NCBI GenBank assembly: GCA_951213105.1
Contig: OX578145.1
Coordinates: 118,508,239 to 118,572,238 of the forward strand
From: Amaurobius ferox
Taxonomy: Eukaryota > Arthropoda > Arachnida > Araneae > Amaurobiidae
Reading direction: 5' to 3'
DNA: 64,000 nucleotides
Part shown: piece after piece, positions 10,918-22,696 of the stretch
Numbering within the stretch: position 1 is the stretch's first letter
Layout of the letters: every line of letters begins with the position of its first letter
Made by a program: the position numbers and the translations under genes
The notes under the pieces: generated by a model
The model's input: only the letters and a program-made list of their open reading frames with translations
What the model was told of the DNA's origin: nothing
Database searches by the model: none

Positions 10918-12420
10918 TTTAGTATTTATGTGTTTTATTTTTAAAATGTATTTCCTTCATAGCCTTGCATAATTAACGTTTTTCCTGCGTTACGTATATT
11001 AGCATTTTTACCTATTCTGACAATTATGATTATAAAGATGTTTGTCTTTTCTCTCTTTCTCTCTATCTATCTCTCTCTCTCTCTCTCTCTATCTATCTGT
11101 GTGAACGCGTGTTGTCTGTAGGTGTAAAATCCAAGTTTCAGACAGCCGTGAAATTCGGTAGCTAAACTTCGATACAGGACACTTTGACGAGATTTTATTT
11201 CTTAATTCAAATTAGATTTTTAGTTATTTCATGAAGCACGATCTTTGAACCGAATTCGTAGAACGAGTCCTTCATATTTATTTAATTATTTATAAATATA
11301 ACGAAATATGCATTCTCCACTTTTTATTTTCTTACTTCGCCGCATCTGAAAATAAAGAAAATTACCACAATTCTATAGTTTGGTAAAAATATGAACAAAA
11401 ATATATTTTCGCATTCTAGCAAAGTAATAATAATAATATTTTTTGATTTTTTGTTAATTACCAACCAAAGGCATAAATTTCGATATTGTTCTGTATCCGG
11501 TTTGGTGAGCTTGTTGCTATTGGGAGAAGTGGATGTTTGTGAACATGCGTGGCAAATAGTTGTGCGCGATTATGCACGCGTAGTAAGTAAAGGGATTGGA
11601 TTAAAACGAAAGAAGAAAATAAGTTTGGTTCAAAACAGAAGATTTGGAAATTGAGTGGTGTTATGTGTATTATTTAAGTAGCGGGCATTTATTTAAGACC
11701 ATGGCAACGCCGAGTCATCCGCCCTAATTGAATTACAAAATAAAATTGTTTTTCTTTCCCCAATGAATCTCCATGTCATTCGTCCGCTAATAGACATCTT
11801 TAACCACACATTCGGTAGCCATCTCCTCCCAAAATGTCTTCATTTTTTCTAGTTTGTTACAACAAAAAAATTAATCAGTATCATTACATACAGTCTAATT
11901 ACAACCTTAACATTCGAAAAACTCTTAATATGCACACGCGCGCTTTTATCTATCATCTTTCTGGAGAGATTACTACGCATGCGTGCTCTCGTTAAATGCA
12001 CGAATTCGAATAAGAGCAGGTTTGCCCACACCCTCGCTTTAACCTTGCCCTGTCAAAGCATTGAAATTAAACCCTATTAGCTCGAGAGATGAATCCGGAG
12101 GAAAAAGAACACCGGATAACTTCTCTTGAATTTGTTCTCGGCAATTGTGCGTTGTGCAACTTTCAGAGACCTTGAGACAATATGATTAAAATTATTACCG
12201 CTCGTAAATTGCTCTGCTGCTTAAAATGTATCTGTCCGACGCGCATTTTTCTTCTCTCAGTGGCAGATGCATTGGTGACCGTCATCGACGTGAAAGATGG
12301 TACACTTGCGCCAATAGGCGTGACCAGGATCGGATATCTGAAAGAAGGGGGGGGGGGAGCGACAATTGAATGAGAGGAGGGTGTGATTCGAGTAGATTTA
12401 GTTCTTCAATTCGAGCTCTA
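10918..12420. other. Non-coding stretch with (TC)n tract
   Basis: A (TC)n/(TCTA)n microsatellite occupies about 11051-11099. The rest is AT-rich with short frames only (such as 11391-11654 plus), none with a recognisable product. A G-run occurs near 12346-12357 after the words GGCGTGACCAGGATCGGAT. Confidence 0.55.
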
Positions 12421-12700
12421 GGTGGAACAGACCAGTGGTTAGCGCGTGGGCCGAGCGTTCAGACGGCCCGAGTTCAATTCCTGGCCCTACCCAAACTGTT
12501 CCCGTGTTCACTTCACGCGGAGTACGGACACGTAAAATATGTGGGCCCGAAAGTCAGGTTGGTGGTAGGTAAAGGAGGGTACGGTCCATGTGGATGCCGC
12601 CCCCACTGGGTTCCGGTTTACATTGGGTGGCACTTCCCCGCCGTCTAAACAGATGCCTTACACCGTCTGGTAGGTCGGACGGTCTGGGTCGAAAAAGCAG
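12421..12700 (+). mobile_element. tRNA-headed SINE, full-length diverged copy
   Basis: It has an A-box-like CAGTGGTTAGCGCG, a B-box-like GAGTTCAATTCC and the shared SINE body (GTTCAC..ACGCGGAGTACG, GGAGGGTACGGTCC, ACTGGGTTCCGGTTTACATTGGG, TAGGTCGGACGGTCTGGG). The tail is A-rich (GAAAAAGCAGAAG). The plus-strand frames at 12370-12648 and 12588-12770 are read through this SINE and are not genes. Confidence 0.8.
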
Positions 12701-14801
12701 AAGCGTAGCCAGGATCTTGAATGACAGAAGGAGGGGGTGGTGTCGACCGAAGAGGGGGTTTCAGTTCTGAATTTCGTTCCCAATAAGAAACCTCTGGAGA
12801 ACTAATATAATTTTTCTGCCAGTGGGAGATTATCGCCCTTTCTCCCATTGGCTGAACAATTTACTAAAATAGTTATGTATGAAGTATAGACGATTTTGTA
12901 AATGTTGTAATAGCAAATGGGAGTTTATTTATTTATTCGTGTTATATTCGTCGTTCATACAATTAACGCAATTAATTGTTTTGTAAATATTATTGTGAAT
13001 AATGTGAACTAAGAATGCTTGTGTTCTGAATAAATATTACTATTGTTCTAAATGTTCTTAAAATTATACGAAAATTTGGAATTTTTGAATATCGAAACTC
13101 CTTTGGTTGTATAAGTAGATTTGAATATTTCTTCCTCCTCTCTTACGAATTATTCTAAAACTCTATTTTGCAAGTACACAACACATTCAAGTTTATATTA
13201 TTTTTTAATCAACTTCACCACAAAATGTCACATTGAAATATTTTAAAAATATTGCGTATGCTGAAAACTTTTTCACAATTTTAGCACATTCAACACAAAT
13301 TTCAACACATGTAATATTTCGTGGCCGCATCGTCCTTTTAACAGTTTCACCCATCGAGATTACGTTAATCGAGTTCGACATCATCTTTCGTCCTTGTTGC
13401 CAAACCTCATCTCTAAATAAATGGATAATTTCTTCGCCCATTCTGTTATTCATTGTCAAGAATTAAATTGAGATATATTTTTTATTACACTAAAAGCTTT
13501 CAAAACACCGCAGACGATATAACCTTGCCGGAAAAAAATTGTTTCCTCTGTTATCAGATTAACTTCTAAATGAATTGCTTTTCCCGCCTGATCTCTAAAT
13601 GGCTGCTGCCCTTTCAACTTCTGCAATTTTCGACGAGGTAATTCCGACAAAACGGAACCGTAATCATTTATACCGCAGATTGTTTCAGTTCATCAATAAA
13701 GCTTAATGAGTGTTACAGGTTTCGATGATAAATTAGCGCATTGTGTTCTTAATCCTAATTGTGTCTTCACAGCCTGATATTAGGATTTTGCAATTTAAAG
13801 GCGATTTTTGTTTATGATATCTGCATTGTGCTTAAACGTGTCTTAAATTTCATTATATTTTTTTTCTCTCTTTAATATGCTGACAGTAATTTTATTAAAC
13901 TAGAAAGAATTTATTCGGCTTTGCCCGCAATCTGAGGGGGTCTTAAAATTGCCATAAACGGAGTGGACTTCCATGCTTCACATTTTGTTTTGTAAGTTTC
14001 TAAAAATTAAATTTAAAATTTAATTAAATTTAAAATTTAATTTGTAAGAACTTTAATTTTGAAAATGTTTTTTGAGGTACAACTTCTTGAATGGATATAT
14101 TTGTTTGCATAGAGTGTTAAATAATGCACTTGGATGCTAACCTGACTAATTTGTAAGATCGGATTGTGGTAAGTTTCGTTAATGCGGGGATTTTAAAATG
14201 AATTACGTGTTCAAAGTACTGGCGATTCTTTGTGAAATTGTGTAAAACCGGGATGTTATGTTACGAATTCATTTCAAAACTCGTTGGAATGCTTTTTCCG
14301 ATGGTCGTAAGATTGAAACTTTGCGATAATATTAATCAACTGAAGGAATCGACTAAAAATTGCGCTTCATTAAATAACTCATAAACTAATTTAAATTAAA
14401 AATACATAGTCAAGGTGCATCGTCGCCTGACTTCGAGTACCCCTGTGCCGAATTTCTTGGCTGTGTGTGCTTTGATTTTCCGACACGCGCCTCACAAACA
14501 TGCATACGTACATGCATACATATAGACAGGCATTTTTTTTTCTTATTATATATGTCATCTGGCCTTTACTTAGGTCCAATTGTATCATAATAATCATCAG
14601 AATAGAAAAGAATATATCTTTCTAATGAACATTTATTTGTTCACTAGTTATATCCTCGTAAAAATTTATCTCAAAATGTTTATGTCAAATAGCAACAGGT
14701 TCGTTATACCTTTGAATTAGATGCATTTTGTGTTAATATACACTATTTTAATACCATTTCAATCCATAGGGTATACGTAGCTTAAACTATCATTTTCCCA
14801 C
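12701..14801. other. Non-coding AT-rich stretch
   Basis: The first about 60 bp (AGCGTAGCCAGGATCTTGA, then G-rich) resemble the piece at 12317-12357, as if two diverged copies of a G-rich transposon end flanked the SINE. Otherwise nothing is recognised. Complementary frames near 13205-13466 have no known product. Confidence 0.4.
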
Positions 14802-15338
14802 ATAGACTATTACTACCTTCTGGGAATAGACTATTATTACCTTCATAGACTATTACTCCACAATATTTTAGAATAGACTATTATTACTTTCATAGACTAT
14901 TACTCCACAATATTTTAGAATAGACTATTATTACTTTCATAGACTATTACTCCACAATATTTTAGAATAGACTATTATTACTTTCATAAACTATTACTCC
15001 ATAATATTTTAGAATAGACTATTATTACTTTCATAGACTATTACTCCACAATATTTTAGAATAGACTATTATTACTTTCATAGACTATTACTCCACAATA
15101 TTTTAGAATAGACTATTATTACTTTCATAGACTATTACTCCACAATATTTTAGAATAGACTATTATTACTTTCATAGACTATTACTCCACAATATTTTAG
15201 AATAGACTATTATTACTTTCATAGAATATTACTCCACAATATTTTAGAATAGACTATTATTACCTTCATAGACTATTACTCCACAATATTTTAGAATACA
15301 CGTTTACTCTCCAATAGACTATTACTCCACATAGACTA
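14802..15338. repeat. 47-bp satellite array
   Basis: About ten units of 47 bp alternate ATAGACTATTATTACTTTC with ATAGACTATTACTCCACAATATTTTAGA. The units are nearly identical, so amplification or homogenisation is recent. A 5'-truncated SINE interrupts the right edge, and the array words resume at about 15451-15475. Confidence 0.95.
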
Positions 15339-15339
15339 T

Positions 15340-15450
15340 GACGTCTCCCCCACTGGGTTCCGGTCTAAATTGGGTGGCACTTCCCGGCCGTCCAAACAGT
15401 TACCTTACACCTTTCTGGTAGGTCGGACGGTCTGGGTCTCAACAACAACA
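15340..15450 (+). mobile_element. 5'-truncated SINE inside the satellite
   Basis: This is the 3' half of the SINE family (CCCCCACTGGGTTCCGGTCT ... GGTAGGTCGGACGGTCTGGG) with a (CAA)n tail. The 11-bp string ACATAGACTAT flanks it at 15329-15339 and 15451-15461. That makes it a genuine retrotransposed, 5'-truncated insertion into the array. Confidence 0.85.
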
Positions 15451-15475
15451 ACATAGACTATTACTACCTTCATGG

Positions 15476-16073
15476 TTCTTATGGATTATAAATGCTATGG
15501 ACATTTTAAGTTTTGAATCATGCGTGATTTCGAATCTTTCAATCATTTTTACCACTCGAGAAAGTAAAAATGTCAAAAATAAAAATAATAATTCAAATAG
15601 CAGAAGAAAATCAATTCATAAAAGCATTGCGCTCCAAATATGTATATAAAAGAAAAATGTAGAAGAATAAATTTTGCGTAGAATTCAAAGTGACAATAAT
15701 TTATTGCTCGTATCATTATTTTTTTTTTTTTTTTTTTACGGCTCCAGAGTTTCTCATCTGGCAACAGCTCTGCAGACGATTTTTTATTTTATTTTTTTCA
15801 ATCGTTCGCGTTTTTTGGAACATAGTAAGGTGAATGTGTTCGTGAATGCGGAACGGTCGGAACTGCGGCACCTGTGTCAAACCGTCTGAGTGACATTTAA
15901 AGGTAGTAAAAGAGCAGTAAACGCGACAGTATCGGGCAGAGTTGATAGAGGCGAGAGAAAATAAGTAGGCAGCACGTGACATTCTTTACACACTCAAATT
16001 CATTTTCTCGTTTTTTTTGTATGCATATTGAGTTTTATCACGCAAAATAAGACATAAAATAGGCATTTTTTCC
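15476..16073. other. Non-coding stretch with poly-T tract
   Basis: A run of about 20 T lies at 15718-15737. Several overlapping frames cross it on both strands, and none has a recognisable product. Confidence 0.5.
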
Positions 16074-16102
16074 CTTTCTTTGCATACATAGTGTAATGCA
16101 TA

Positions 16103-16528
16103 CAAGGTAGGATCAAAAAGTTCGGAGACTGTGCTGATATCTCCAACCCTGATTGGAGGAGAGGGGAACTATCGTAGCGTAGAGGCACATGTGACGCGAG
16201 ATGTGAAAAGGAAGAAGCAGGTGTTTTTCCAGACAATGCGCGTCAGTGAACTGTAGTCGTTCGCGTTCGTCGAAAACGGAAATGGCGTTTGGAGAACAAC
16301 GTGCGAATATCAAATTCTGCCAGCGTTTGGGGAAATCGCCGACAGAAACGCGAACGACTACAGTTCACTGACACGCATGGTCTGGAAAAACCCTGCACTG
16401 CGGACCTGCTTCTTCCTTTTCACATCTCACGTCATATGTGCCTCTACGCCACGGTAAAATAGTTCCCGTCTGCTCCAATCAGGGTTAAAGATATCAGCAC
16501 AGTCTCTGAATTTTTTTATCCTACCTTG
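16103..16528 (+). mobile_element. mariner-derived MITE with long inverted repeats
   Basis: The ends read CAAGGTAGGAT... and ...ATCCTACCTTG, flanked by TA at 16101-16102 and 16529-16530. The arms are unusually long, about 165-180 bp each, with scattered mismatches and small indels. The middle of about 75 bp keeps the start of a mariner transposase. This is a non-autonomous internal-deletion derivative. It was inserted into a family A copy, so it is younger than that copy. Confidence 0.85.
16282..16371 (+). pseudogene. mariner transposase N-terminal stub
   Basis: An ATG-initiated frame of 29 codons begins MAFGEQRANIKFCQRLGKSP. This matches the start of mariner-type transposases, in which a segment of the form EQR..IKFC..LGKS opens the DNA-binding domain. 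The frame then runs into the right inverted repeat and stops. No catalytic residues remain, so the fragment cannot act as a transposase. It does identify the parent of the MITE. Confidence 0.75.
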
Positions 16529-17577
16529 TATAAAGGAAGCATTGTCGAAAATTCGAACGCGAGTGTTTTCGACGGAAGAGCACGTTTTTTTAAGCCTCCG
16601 TGATCTCAAATCGAATGTTTGTAAGGGGATGTCTGTGTATGTGTGTGTGTATGTATGTGTGCGAGTCTGTTGATGCGACATCTCACGAACGAATCGAACG
16701 TAATTTTGTACGATTATTAGATTCGATAAATACTGGAACCCTATAAATTTTAAATGTAATCGATTGTCTTGAAAGCCGCCAAATTTTCGAATAGTATTTT
16801 GAAAACAATCATTATTAGATAAAATTAGATAAAAATCATTTCTTTATAATTTTTCATTATAAAATAAATGACACATAAATTTCAAAGCGCCAGTGAACCA
16901 ACCGCTCCCGATATATTGCATGTTTTTCAAATAAATTCGTAAAAATATTATATAAAGTTATAAAAGTTTTAACTATCGTTAAATACGTACTATCGTATAT
17001 TCACATTTCCTATACAATATTATGCGACAAATTTGTGAAGATCATTCTCGTAGATCTAGCACATTCCATTCACGACAGAAGATATTTTGAGCAATATTAT
17101 TATATTTTGACATTCGACAATTTGACTATAGTTATTTTTTGATATACAGAAGAGCCCTCATCTCCATCTGTATGTTTGTTTGTAACGCTTGGCGTTGTAT
17201 TTGAAGACTCATTGGCGAAATATCGTGAACGTGATGACATTTTTTTTTCAATGGTATCAAATTGATGAAAATATCGTTAAATTGACAAAAATGACGCTAA
17301 AATTAACGAAATTGCGTTAAATCGACGAATTTATCATTAAAATATTTTAATATCTGGTCTCTATTGCTTATTGCGGCTATCAATATTGGTAATGGCTAAG
17401 TTAGATTTTCAAGAAATTTTAATTTATTAAGTATTTAATAATATTTACATGTTGTCATTTAGAAAAGCGTCAAATACACAATTCAACGTTGAAAATATTG
17501 TGCCATGGGTATTATAAATCATTTCTTCACTGTGAAAGATGTAGATTTGTTGCATTTATAGTTTTTTACTTTCCCTG

Positions 17578-18584
17578 AAATACATGGTAATGTATAGGGA
17601 AAGTATCGGAATCATGTCGAAAATAGCAACTCGAGTTTTCGACGGGTCTACACGTTTCGAGACCTCTCGAATACGAAAAAACTATTTTTAGCGTGACGTC
17701 TGTGTGTGTGTCTGTCTGTTGTTGAAACCCAGACCGTCCGACCTACCAGAAAGGTGTAAGGTAACTGTTTGGACGGTCGGTTGTGTGTGTCTGTGCAATG
17801 TATGTATTCACTTTAACTCAAAAACTAATAAACCGAATTTCATAAAATTTGGTAGATAAGTCACTTGGATGTGACCTTGGTGCTGATTAGTTTTTGGCAC
17901 GATTCGTAAAAGCAGAACCCGCCTTTTTTTGCGAAATGGCCCGTAAAAATTTCATTTATCCGATCTAGCTAAAATACTAATTTATCAAATTTCACAAAAC
18001 TTGGTAGATAAGTTACTTGTTGGATACTCTGGTGTTGATTAGAATTTGGTACGATTCGGAAAAGAAGAACCCGCCTTTTTTTACGAAATGGCCCGCAAAA
18101 ATTTCATGTATCCACCCTAACTAAAATACTAATTGACCAAATTTCACTATATGTAGTAGATAAGTTACTTGTGGGGACACTCTGGTGCTGATTCGCTTTT
18201 GGTACGATTCGGAAAATAACAACCTGCCTTTTTTTACAAAATGGCCCGCAAAAATCGCCAAAATCAAAAAAAAAAAAAAAAAAAAGACTACGTATGCTGA
18301 AATGTATCCATTAAATTCTTGTTTTATACGCAATTTTTGACGAGAAAAAGAATATAACACACTACTCCATTATACTTTAGGACTAACCGTTCTCAAGATA
18401 TTTGAGATTTCTTGCATTTTTGTTACGCTGCTATCTGAAAAATGTCCAATTACCAAATAAAAACAATAATTGAATTAAAATTGCAAATTTAGTGTTATTT
18501 GGTGCAATTAAACTCAATCTAATGAATTGTTAAAGAAATTATGAGTTTAAGTCTACAGGGAAAGCCATGTGCTGCCCACATCAG
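17578..18584 (+). mobile_element. Family A copy, older subfamily, near full length
   Basis: The head ACTTTCCCTGAAATACATGG..ATAGGGAAAGTATCGGAATCATG is followed by three tandem 'aaaactaat..ccgaatttcataaaatttggtagataagt..cttgg..gctgatta' paragraphs, each about 120-130 bp. The 3' signature is AGGGAAAGCCATGTGCTGCCCACATCAG. A reverse SINE fragment is inserted in its (GT)n spacer. Confidence 0.75.
17719..17780 (-). mobile_element. SINE 3' fragment, reverse orientation
   Basis: It reads TTGTTGAAACCCAGACCGTC through GGTGTAAGGTAACTGTTTGG, the reverse complement of the SINE 3' end with its (CAA) tail. GT-rich sequence of the host element (TGTGTGTCTGT) flanks both sides and may be the target duplication. 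Confidence 0.75.
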
Positions 18585-18648
18585 ATTTTTTTATTTATTA
18601 ACTTTTTCATGTAATTGGCATATAAATCTACGTAGTCTTAAACACGTG

Positions 18649-19347
18649 ATCGCCGGCAGAAGCATTGCACCTGCTGCAGCAGGTGCAATGCTTCTGCCGG
18701 CGATTTCCATAGACGCCAATGTTTGCAAAGGGGGGTCGAACTGTTTGGGATAGGGTATGTCAAATACCTGTCTTTTCGGGAGGTTCTTCGTTTGTGATGG
18801 ACGCTGTCCTACCCGTAAGCAAAACGTTAATTGCATTTTTTTCGAAACGAAAATTTTCAAAGGTTTTACATTTTTAAAATGCTCCATGCGTCTTAATTTT
18901 GGCTGAGATGCATGAAATTTGGTAAGAAGACATCTTTCATACTTTTTAATGAAACTGGGTATGCATTTTGTAATTGAACTTTATTAAGGTAATTAAAAGT
19001 GAATAATAACCCAATGAAATGATGAAAATTAAGTTTTAATGCAGAAAAATATTTTTAAAAAATTAACTTTCTAAGGGATTTAAAAATGAATACCCAAATT
19101 TGTTTATAATGTGTTTTTGAGCGATCATAATGTAAAATTAATAAAAAATGTGAAGAAATGGCACGCAAGGAGCATTTTCAAATTTTCGTTAAAAGAAATT
19201 AAATTTAAAAAAAAATACAAAATTATAACAAAATGGAAAAAAATTGAATGGTATTTTATATAGTAATGTTAAAAGGAATATTTATACAAATTTTCATGTT
19301 TCTAAGTCAATATATAAATAAAAAAAATGTCAACGTCAACCGTCCCC
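18649..19347 (+). mobile_element. Family B hairpin element, 5'-deleted copy
   Basis: It matches 59548-60414 over most of its length. Shared words are GATGGACGCTGTCC, TTTTACATTTTTAAAATGCTCC, GAAACTGGGTATGCATTTT and AATGGCACGCAAGGAGCATT. It ends in AACGTCAACCGTCCCC followed by TTAA. The 5' half is missing and replaced by a perfect 56-bp palindrome (18649-18704, centred on CTGCAG). This copy therefore looks like a rearranged hairpin. Confidence 0.7.
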
Positions 19348-19711
19348 TTAAGTGCTCTGGGAGCCGATAACGAGCCTGTCTGTCAATGATGATGTAGGGT
19401 AATAAGGTAAAAATGTTATAGATGAAAATGTTCCGGAAGGTGAAACTGTGTGCTGAGTTTCAGCTCTCTGTATCCTCTAGAAGCCGAAAACGAGCCTGTC
19501 AATAATGTTGAACAAAGAGAGGTAGCTTGCAAAGTACGTACGAAGTATGTACTGTACAAAGAAAGGTAACGTGAAGTTAATAAGACTTGGTGTGAAGAAA
19601 ATGATTGGTGTGAAGATAATAAGACTCGGTGTAAAGAAATAGATTGGTGTGAAGTTAATAAGACTTGGTGTGAAGAACTAGATTTGTTGTGAAGTTAATA
19701 AAACTTGGTGA
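19348..19711. repeat. Short direct and tandem repeats
   Basis: The segment around AGCCGATAACGAGCCTGTC (about 19362) recurs as AGCCGAAAACGAGCCTGTC (about 19482). From about 19571 to 19711 a unit of about 44 bp (GTGAAGTTAATAAGACTTGG with an AGATTGGTGTGAAG spacer) is repeated three to four times. Confidence 0.6.
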
Positions 19712-19769
19712 CTTTCTATATTACGTCATCATGGAATCCAACACTAATCAAACCAGCATTACCAGGGCC

Positions 19770-20150
19770 GGTTCAAGGATATTTTCGTGTGTGGGCAAGA
19801 CAGTTTGGGCCGCCCTTCATATATATAAATATAAAATACAAATATATAATAAAAATTTTCTTAATGTTTCCTTAATAATTCCTTCCTTCTTAATGTGACG
19901 CAACAAGCCCATTTTCCATTGGTTAATCTTTATCCAATGGCATGATTCACATCCTCGTAAGGGTCCGCTCGCCCCCCCCCCCCCCCCGTTGTCTTGGCGC
20001 CCCTAAATTTATGATTTTGTGACCTTTTGGGTTCCCGTGTTGTAAAACTCGACGCCATCCAGACTGACAGTATTGTTTGCCGTTTTGTGCACAATAAATT
20101 ACACGCTTGTCTCATCAAAGTGTGAGATCTATTTCTGATCCCACACTATC
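19770..20150. other. Possible hAT-like terminal remnant and poly-C tract
   Basis: The segment AGGGCCGGTTCAAGGATATT with GTGGGCAAGACAGTTTGGGC resembles, in reverse, the piece at 36880-36955. Its form recalls termini of some hAT-type elements. A run of about 15 C lies at 19973-19987. No coding is seen. Confidence 0.3.
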
Positions 20151-20299
20151 AAATTTTATTCTCATCTAAATTTAGAGTTTTAATTAGCGGTTTAGAAAAT
20201 GTAATGCCTTACATTTCTTTCTACATGCATAATGCAGCAGTAATTTATAATACATAACTGAATTTTGGACTTTATTTGTAATTTCCCTGCACACAAATG

Positions 20300-20690
20300 A
20301 TGTATTGGAAAATAATGTTGGGGTCGAAAACTCGAATTTTCGATGGATTAATATACGTTTTGGACATCCTTTAACCCATATCAATTATTTTTAAATGGGT
20401 GTCTGTGCGTGAGTGTAATGTATGTATGGGTGTGTATAGGAGTCTAGAGAGACAAAATTTCTAGAACAAATGGAGTGAAGTGAACAAAATTTATGATTTT
20501 AAAGGGAAATGAACACTCGGAAGGTCGCAAATTTTCAAACTTCTTTTAAATCATAAGAAGAAAACGGCATTCAAAAATATTAAATAAACAATCATATTAT
20601 ATGTAAGTTTACGGGAATAACATCTATGTTTGGGGTTTCTGTGTAGGGAAAACGAAGTGTTATGAAAAATGTAAACCTTTTGGACACTTA
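20300..20690 (+). mobile_element. Family A relic
   Basis: GGGGTCGAAAACTCGAATTT, CGTTTTGGACATCC and the GTGTCTGTGCGTG spacer place this as a decayed family A fragment. Neither end is clear. Confidence 0.4.
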
Positions 20691-20719
20691 TAATAATAAT
20701 ATCAATATTCTAATATTCA

Positions 20720-21400
20720 AAATTTTTTTCTAGAAAACGCTGTCCCAGCGAGTGTTTTTATTATTATTGTTTTCATTTTAAACTATAAAATAAAGATATA
20801 AATAGTAAACGACAAAAATACGTACTAGGAAATTTAGTATCAAAATCTATATTATTAAGAAAAGCTTTTATAGTTCTCGAGTAATCGTCTTGTCAAATTG
20901 AAGAAGATTGAAATTTTTTCATTTTTCAAGTTAGTAACATCTCAAAAACTAAAAGAACTAGCTTTGAACAATAAGCATAAATTTGTAGCTCTGTAAAAGC
21001 CCTACAAGTGTATATAATTGGATTTTGGATCGAACTCTATTTTTTGGGGGAGGGGTGGCTTAAACTTTGAAACATAAAAATGAGTTTTTTTCCATGTTTC
21101 ATACTTTCACTCGAAATATCTTCGAAATTATAAAAGATCGATAGAATTATATTAAGTGATAAAAAAATATGTATGAGGAAATTTAGTTTCTAAATTTATA
21201 TGTATATTTAAATAAGCTTTTATAGTTTTCGAGTAATCATCTTGTCAAGTGGAAGAAGTTTGAAAATTTGAAGTATTTCAAGTTTGTAATGCTTATACCT
21301 TAAAACTAAAAGTGATAACTATAAACAATTAGTATGAATTTATTGCTCTTTAAAAATCCTACAAGTGTATATAATTGGATTTTAGGTCACTTTCTTGGTT
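20720..21400. repeat. Family C degenerate tandem repeat
   Basis: Two units of about 300 bp share AAGCTTTTATAGTT(C/T)TCGAG, TCTTGTCAA(A/G)T(T/G)GAAGAAG and CCTACAAGTGTATATAATTGG. Diverged units recur at about 45930-46180 and 46740-46960. The function is unknown. Confidence 0.65.
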
Positions 21401-21419
21401 TTTGAAGTATATCGAAATT

Positions 21420-21650
21420 ATAACCACTATACTTTAAAAACCAAGTTTTCCAATGGGTGGGAAAGCTGTAATATTTGAAATGCCACGATTGTTGCAGATC
21501 AGTCTGGTTACTTACTCTTTTGTGAAATATTGGTGCACAAGCACGAGATATTTTGCTTTGTTTAAAAAAAATTAGGAAGTCAAATGAATATGGGGATTCT
21601 AAAGATGTTTAATGATTGGTGAGGTTTGAACAGAATAGGTGGAAATATAC
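21420..21650. repeat. Direct duplication, copy 1
   Basis: About 230 bp recurs in the same orientation at 22463-22696 with roughly 90% identity by eye. Shared words are AAAGCTGTAATATTTGAAATGCC and GATGTTTAATGATTGGTGAGG. It is non-coding. Confidence 0.85.
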
Positions 21651-22462
21651 GCATTCAATTACGTATTTATGTGCCGCCAGACACGTTTATAGATTAACTC
21701 GAATGTAAAATCTCCACAGTAAGTTTAATTTTTATACTGCAAATCAAGTTAGTAAAATAATCGAATATATAAAAGTGGAGTCTATGGTCGGAGTTTTCAG
21801 ATGAAATCGGGGTGAAAATTAAAAGCGCTAGCTAGTTACAAATAGTTAATTTGTATTGCTAGTAATTTGTATTGCTTTGAAAGCCTATAAACGAAACAAA
21901 TGAGTCTGAAATAATCGAATAAATTTATTGAACTTTACTGGAGTTTTATCTTACAAAATATTATTCACGCAAAGCAATTTCGGTTCCATCGGACTACAGT
22001 CACCGCCGATTATATTTTTCTGAATTTATCAGGAATCAAAAGTAACTTACTCATTATGTAGTGTCATGAAAGTTGCCCTCATCCATTTTTTAATAAAATT
22101 TGAATTTTTAATTGCATAAATCTTATGAATAATTTGTATATCTTAGCAGTAAAACATTATAAGCAAATCAAAGAAATGATTTTATGAATAAATTAGGAAA
22201 GAGGAGAGATGAAGGAAAAGCATTTCAATCCCTACGAAGCTAAGACATAATATAACAGGACAATTCAGAATTTTGCCGGTTATATTATCAGCAATTTATT
22301 TAAATAGCTAATCTTTAATATTAAATTTAAAATGCAAAAATATTTAAATTTGTTGGTTTTTGATTTCGCAGATAAAAATCTGGGATTCTATTTCGAAGCA
22401 GTTTGTGACTGTCCATTGTAGCCCCTCTAAAATCTGATTAACATACAGAAGGAACATAGAAT
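21651..22462. other. Non-coding stretch between duplicated copies
   Basis: AT-rich; no gene, RNA or transposon end is recognised. Confidence 0.5.
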
Positions 22463-22696
22463 ATAACAACTATACTTCAAAAATCAAGTTTTCTAATGGG
22501 TGAGAAAGCTGTAATATTTGAAATGCCACGATTGTTGCACATTAGTCTGGTTACTTATTCTTTTGTGAAATATTAGTGCACAAACACGAGATATTTTGTT
22601 TTGTTTAAAACAAAAATTAGAAAGTTAAATGAACTTGGGGGATTCTAAAGATGTTTAATGATTGGTGAGGTTTGAACAGAATAGGTGGAAATATAC
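22463..22696. repeat. Direct duplication, copy 2
   Basis: This is the partner of 21420-21650, offset by about 1,044 bp. Its copy lacks the GCATTC at the right end and instead repeats GGAAATATACATA. Confidence 0.85.

Larger units (their letters stand above)
16074..17345 (+). mobile_element. Family A copy split by a mariner derivative
   Basis: The head palindrome (CTTTCTTTGCATACATAGTG...) is cut after AATGCA, and the rest resumes at 16531 with AAGGAAGCATTGTCGAAAATTCG. It continues through the usual family paragraphs (GTCTGTG spacer, TCTCACGAACGAATCGAACG, CTCGTAGATCTAGC, GCTTGGCG) to about 17345. The insertion lies exactly in the loop of the head palindrome. Confidence 0.7.

Noticed and set aside
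13205..13466. Complementary frames of about 80 codons on both strands
   Set aside because: No motif, no start context and no exon structure; antisense coincidence in AT-rich DNA is the simpler reading.
14802..15338. Regularly spaced repeats reminiscent of a CRISPR array
   Set aside because: The 'spacers' are identical from unit to unit, so this is a plain tandem satellite; the context is eukaryotic and no cas genes are present.
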